Shown here piece after piece: positions 9,281 through 10,788 of a DNA stretch of 10,788 nt (positions are counted from its first letter, which is position 1; the number at the start of each line of letters is the position of its first letter). The DNA comes from Rachicladosporium sp. CCFEE 5018 (lineage: Eukaryota > Ascomycota > Dothideomycetes > Cladosporiales > Cladosporiaceae). Location of the stretch: positions 383,217 through 394,004 of the forward strand of contig KZ111144.1 in assembly GCA_002077045.2 (NCBI GenBank), written 5' to 3'. The notes under the pieces are model-generated. The model saw nothing but the letters and a program-made list of their open reading frames with translations, did not search any database and was not told the origin of the DNA. The translations under genes were made by a program, and so were the position numbers.

Positions 9281-10788
9281 ATGGCTACTGCACAAGCCGC
9301 CGGAGGAGCGCATCGCCATGTCATCGACCTTGTCAGCGACGACGAAAGCGCTAACGGAGACGACCTACCACTCATCGTTGATCGTGCCGCAGCTGAGCAG
9401 CCTGGGGAAGGCCTTTGGGGTTTCGACAACGTACTTCCCGAGCTAGGCTTTCCTGACTTTCTTCCCGAGCACGGACATGAAGACTCCGAAGCCGAAGTAG
9501 AGATCACCGGCGTGCGTGCCAATGTAGATCTGTTGGAGACGCCGGAGCCTGAATTACCTCGTGTCCATCCTGACGACAAGTACGACGGCTTGCGCAACAC
9601 GCAGGAAGCTCGCGACTTCGAGGTCGCACTTGCTATGAGCGGCGAAGCGACTGGCTTCACTGTCGACACTTGCCTGCAGCGTGTCCTCGAGCTCTTCCCA
9701 GATGTCTGTCATGATCATGTCATTAGACTATACCAACAGCACGACGACAACAACGGCTACGAGGGGATACCCGGCCCGGCAAGGCTGGATAGCATCATCG
9801 ATAGCCTTTTGACTGACTCCACTTACCCCAGACAGAAAAGCATCACTGATCTCAAGCGGAAGCGCGCCGACAGTCGCGAAGATGCTGACGCCGCACTGCT
9901 CCTTCGTTGGGAGCGCGAGGACAGGGAGACAGCGCCACACTCCTTCAGTGGATCTATCAAATGTATGCTGAAGAGTGAATTCCCCACATGGACTCAGGAC
10001 GATATCGCAAACGTTCTCAAGCAGAAGAAACACTACTATCAATCGCACGTCCATATGGCAAGTCTGCTCGATACGGAGAATTCAGCTCGCCGTGGACGAC
10101 CATCAACGCAGTTTGCTGATGCGGATACCATTGCGGTGAACTCCGGCTGGCCATCTCTTGTCGATGAGCTTGAAGCTGCTCGCAAGCGGGTGAACATTGA
10201 TCGCAAGTTACGTCTCGAGGAAGTCACCAAGAAGAGGATGGAGGCTGACAATCTGCAACGAGCTATTGATGCTGGTCTGACTGCAGAATGCCAAGCTTGC
10301 TTTGATGACCTGCCGATGAACAGACAGATTCACTGCAATGGCGACTCTGCTCATTTCACCTGCTACGAATGCGCTGAGAATTACATTAAGTCAGAGGTGG
10401 GTGACTCAAGGTGTCGTGTGTTGTGCACTGCGGGCTGTGGCGCCGGCTTTGACCCGTATCAGCTGAACTCGCTTGCCGATAAGAAGTTGCTCGAAAAGCT
10501 TGCCCAGCTTCAGCAAGAGAAGGATATCCGCGATGCCGGACTGGATGATCTCGAGGAGTGCCCATGCTGCGACTACAAGGCCATCCTCCCTCCCGTCGAA
10601 GAAGACTTTGAGTTCCGATGCGCCAACCCAGACTGCAACAAAATCAGCTGCAGAAGATGCAAAGCCACGAGTCACATTCCCATGTCTTGCGAACAGTATG
10701 CAAATGACAACAAAATCAATAGTCGCCACAAGATCGAAGAGGCCATGACTGCCGCTCTGATCCGTGGGTGTAATGGTTGCAAGAAGCA
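9281..10788 (+). CDS. RNF216-like RBR (RING-IBR-RING) E3 ubiquitin ligase with SUMO-interacting motif, 3' end beyond window
   Basis: RBR ligases take ubiquitin from an E2 onto a RING2 cysteine and then onto a substrate (family knowledge). The ATG at 9281 follows CTACAAC, and 502 codons run without an intron to the edge. Near the N-terminus, HVIDLVSDDE (13-22) is a textbook SUMO-interacting motif: a hydrophobic core, then acidic residues. About 300 mostly acidic, then charged, residues follow, with a helical charged segment around 295-330. RING1 is about 337-390 (Cys337, Cys340, Cys352, His358, Cys361, Cys364, Cys378, Cys382, Cys386). IBR is about 427-470 (ECPCCDY, Cys447, Cys452, CRRC at 457-460, His465, Cys470). 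RING2 begins at GCNGCKK (497-502), so its catalytic Cys is beyond the window. The RING1 and IBR spacing with the conserved RxGCNxCKK start of RING2 resembles RNF216/TRIAD3 rather than parkin or ARIADNE, from memory. Its substrates are unknown. Confidence 0.9.
   Translation, partial: MATAQAAGGAHRHVIDLVSDDESANGDDLPLIVDRAAAEQPGEGLWGFDNVLPELGFPDFLPEHGHEDSEAEVEITGVRANVDLLETPEPELPRVHPDDKYDGLRNTQEARDFEVALAMSGEATGFTVDTCLQRVLELFPDVCHDHVIRLYQQHDDNNGYEGIPGPARLDSIIDSLLTDSTYPRQKSITDLKRKRADSREDADAALLLRWEREDRETAPHSFSGSIKCMLKSEFPTWTQDDIANVLKQKKHYYQSHVHMASLLDTENSARRGRPSTQFADADTIAVNSGWPSLVDELEAARKRVNIDRKLRLEEVTKKRMEADNLQRAIDAGLTAECQACFDDLPMNRQIHCNGDSAHFTCYECAENYIKSEVGDSRCRVLCTAGCGAGFDPYQLNSLADKKLLEKLAQLQQEKDIRDAGLDDLEECPCCDYKAILPPVEEDFEFRCANPDCNKISCRRCKATSHIPMSCEQYANDNKINSRHKIEEAMTAALIRGCNGCKK

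Overview
The window looks like nuclear DNA of a filamentous ascomycete (Pezizomycotina). The evidence is short GT-AG introns (52-59 bases in the three firm multi-exon genes) with fungal-type branch sites such as CTGAC, moderately GC-rich coding sequence, and a complete PKC1-type protein kinase C with the fungal domain order HR1-HR1-C2-C1-C1-kinase. A Dothideomycete origin is my guess from intron size and protein style, not something I can prove.

Layout, left to right. (1) Bases 1-450, minus strand: the 5' part of a short-chain dehydrogenase/reductase gene that runs off the left edge. (2) Bases 946-1483, minus: a probable small Ser/Thr-rich basic protein of unknown function, whose stop codon overlaps a good 5' splice site, so 89-aa and 150-aa products are both possible. 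(3) Bases 2574-6228, minus: the PKC1 homologue in three exons, 1179 aa. It is the central kinase of the cell wall integrity pathway. (4) Bases 6820-7113, minus: a 97-residue open frame with protein-like composition but no ATG. (5) Bases 7130-8379, minus: a two-exon, 397-aa GNAT-fold acetyltransferase resembling fungal LYC1 (lysine N-acetyltransferase). (6) Bases 9281-10788, plus: the first 502 codons of an RNF216-type RING-IBR-RING (RBR) ubiquitin ligase with an N-terminal SUMO-interacting motif, cut by the right edge just as RING2 begins.

The genes do not form a pathway or cluster. This is ordinary fungal chromosome: a kinase, two metabolic enzymes, a ubiquitin ligase and a small unknown. 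Four genes lie on the minus strand, and the LYC1-like and RBR genes are divergent across about 900 bases. I saw no mobile element, CRISPR array, rRNA or tRNA. I did not find a convincing new system. The points most worth checking are the SUMO-binding RBR ligase, the splice/stop overlap in the small gene, an open-frame terminal intron in PKC1 whose retention would swap the kinase C-terminus, and the orphan open frame beside the LYC1-like gene.
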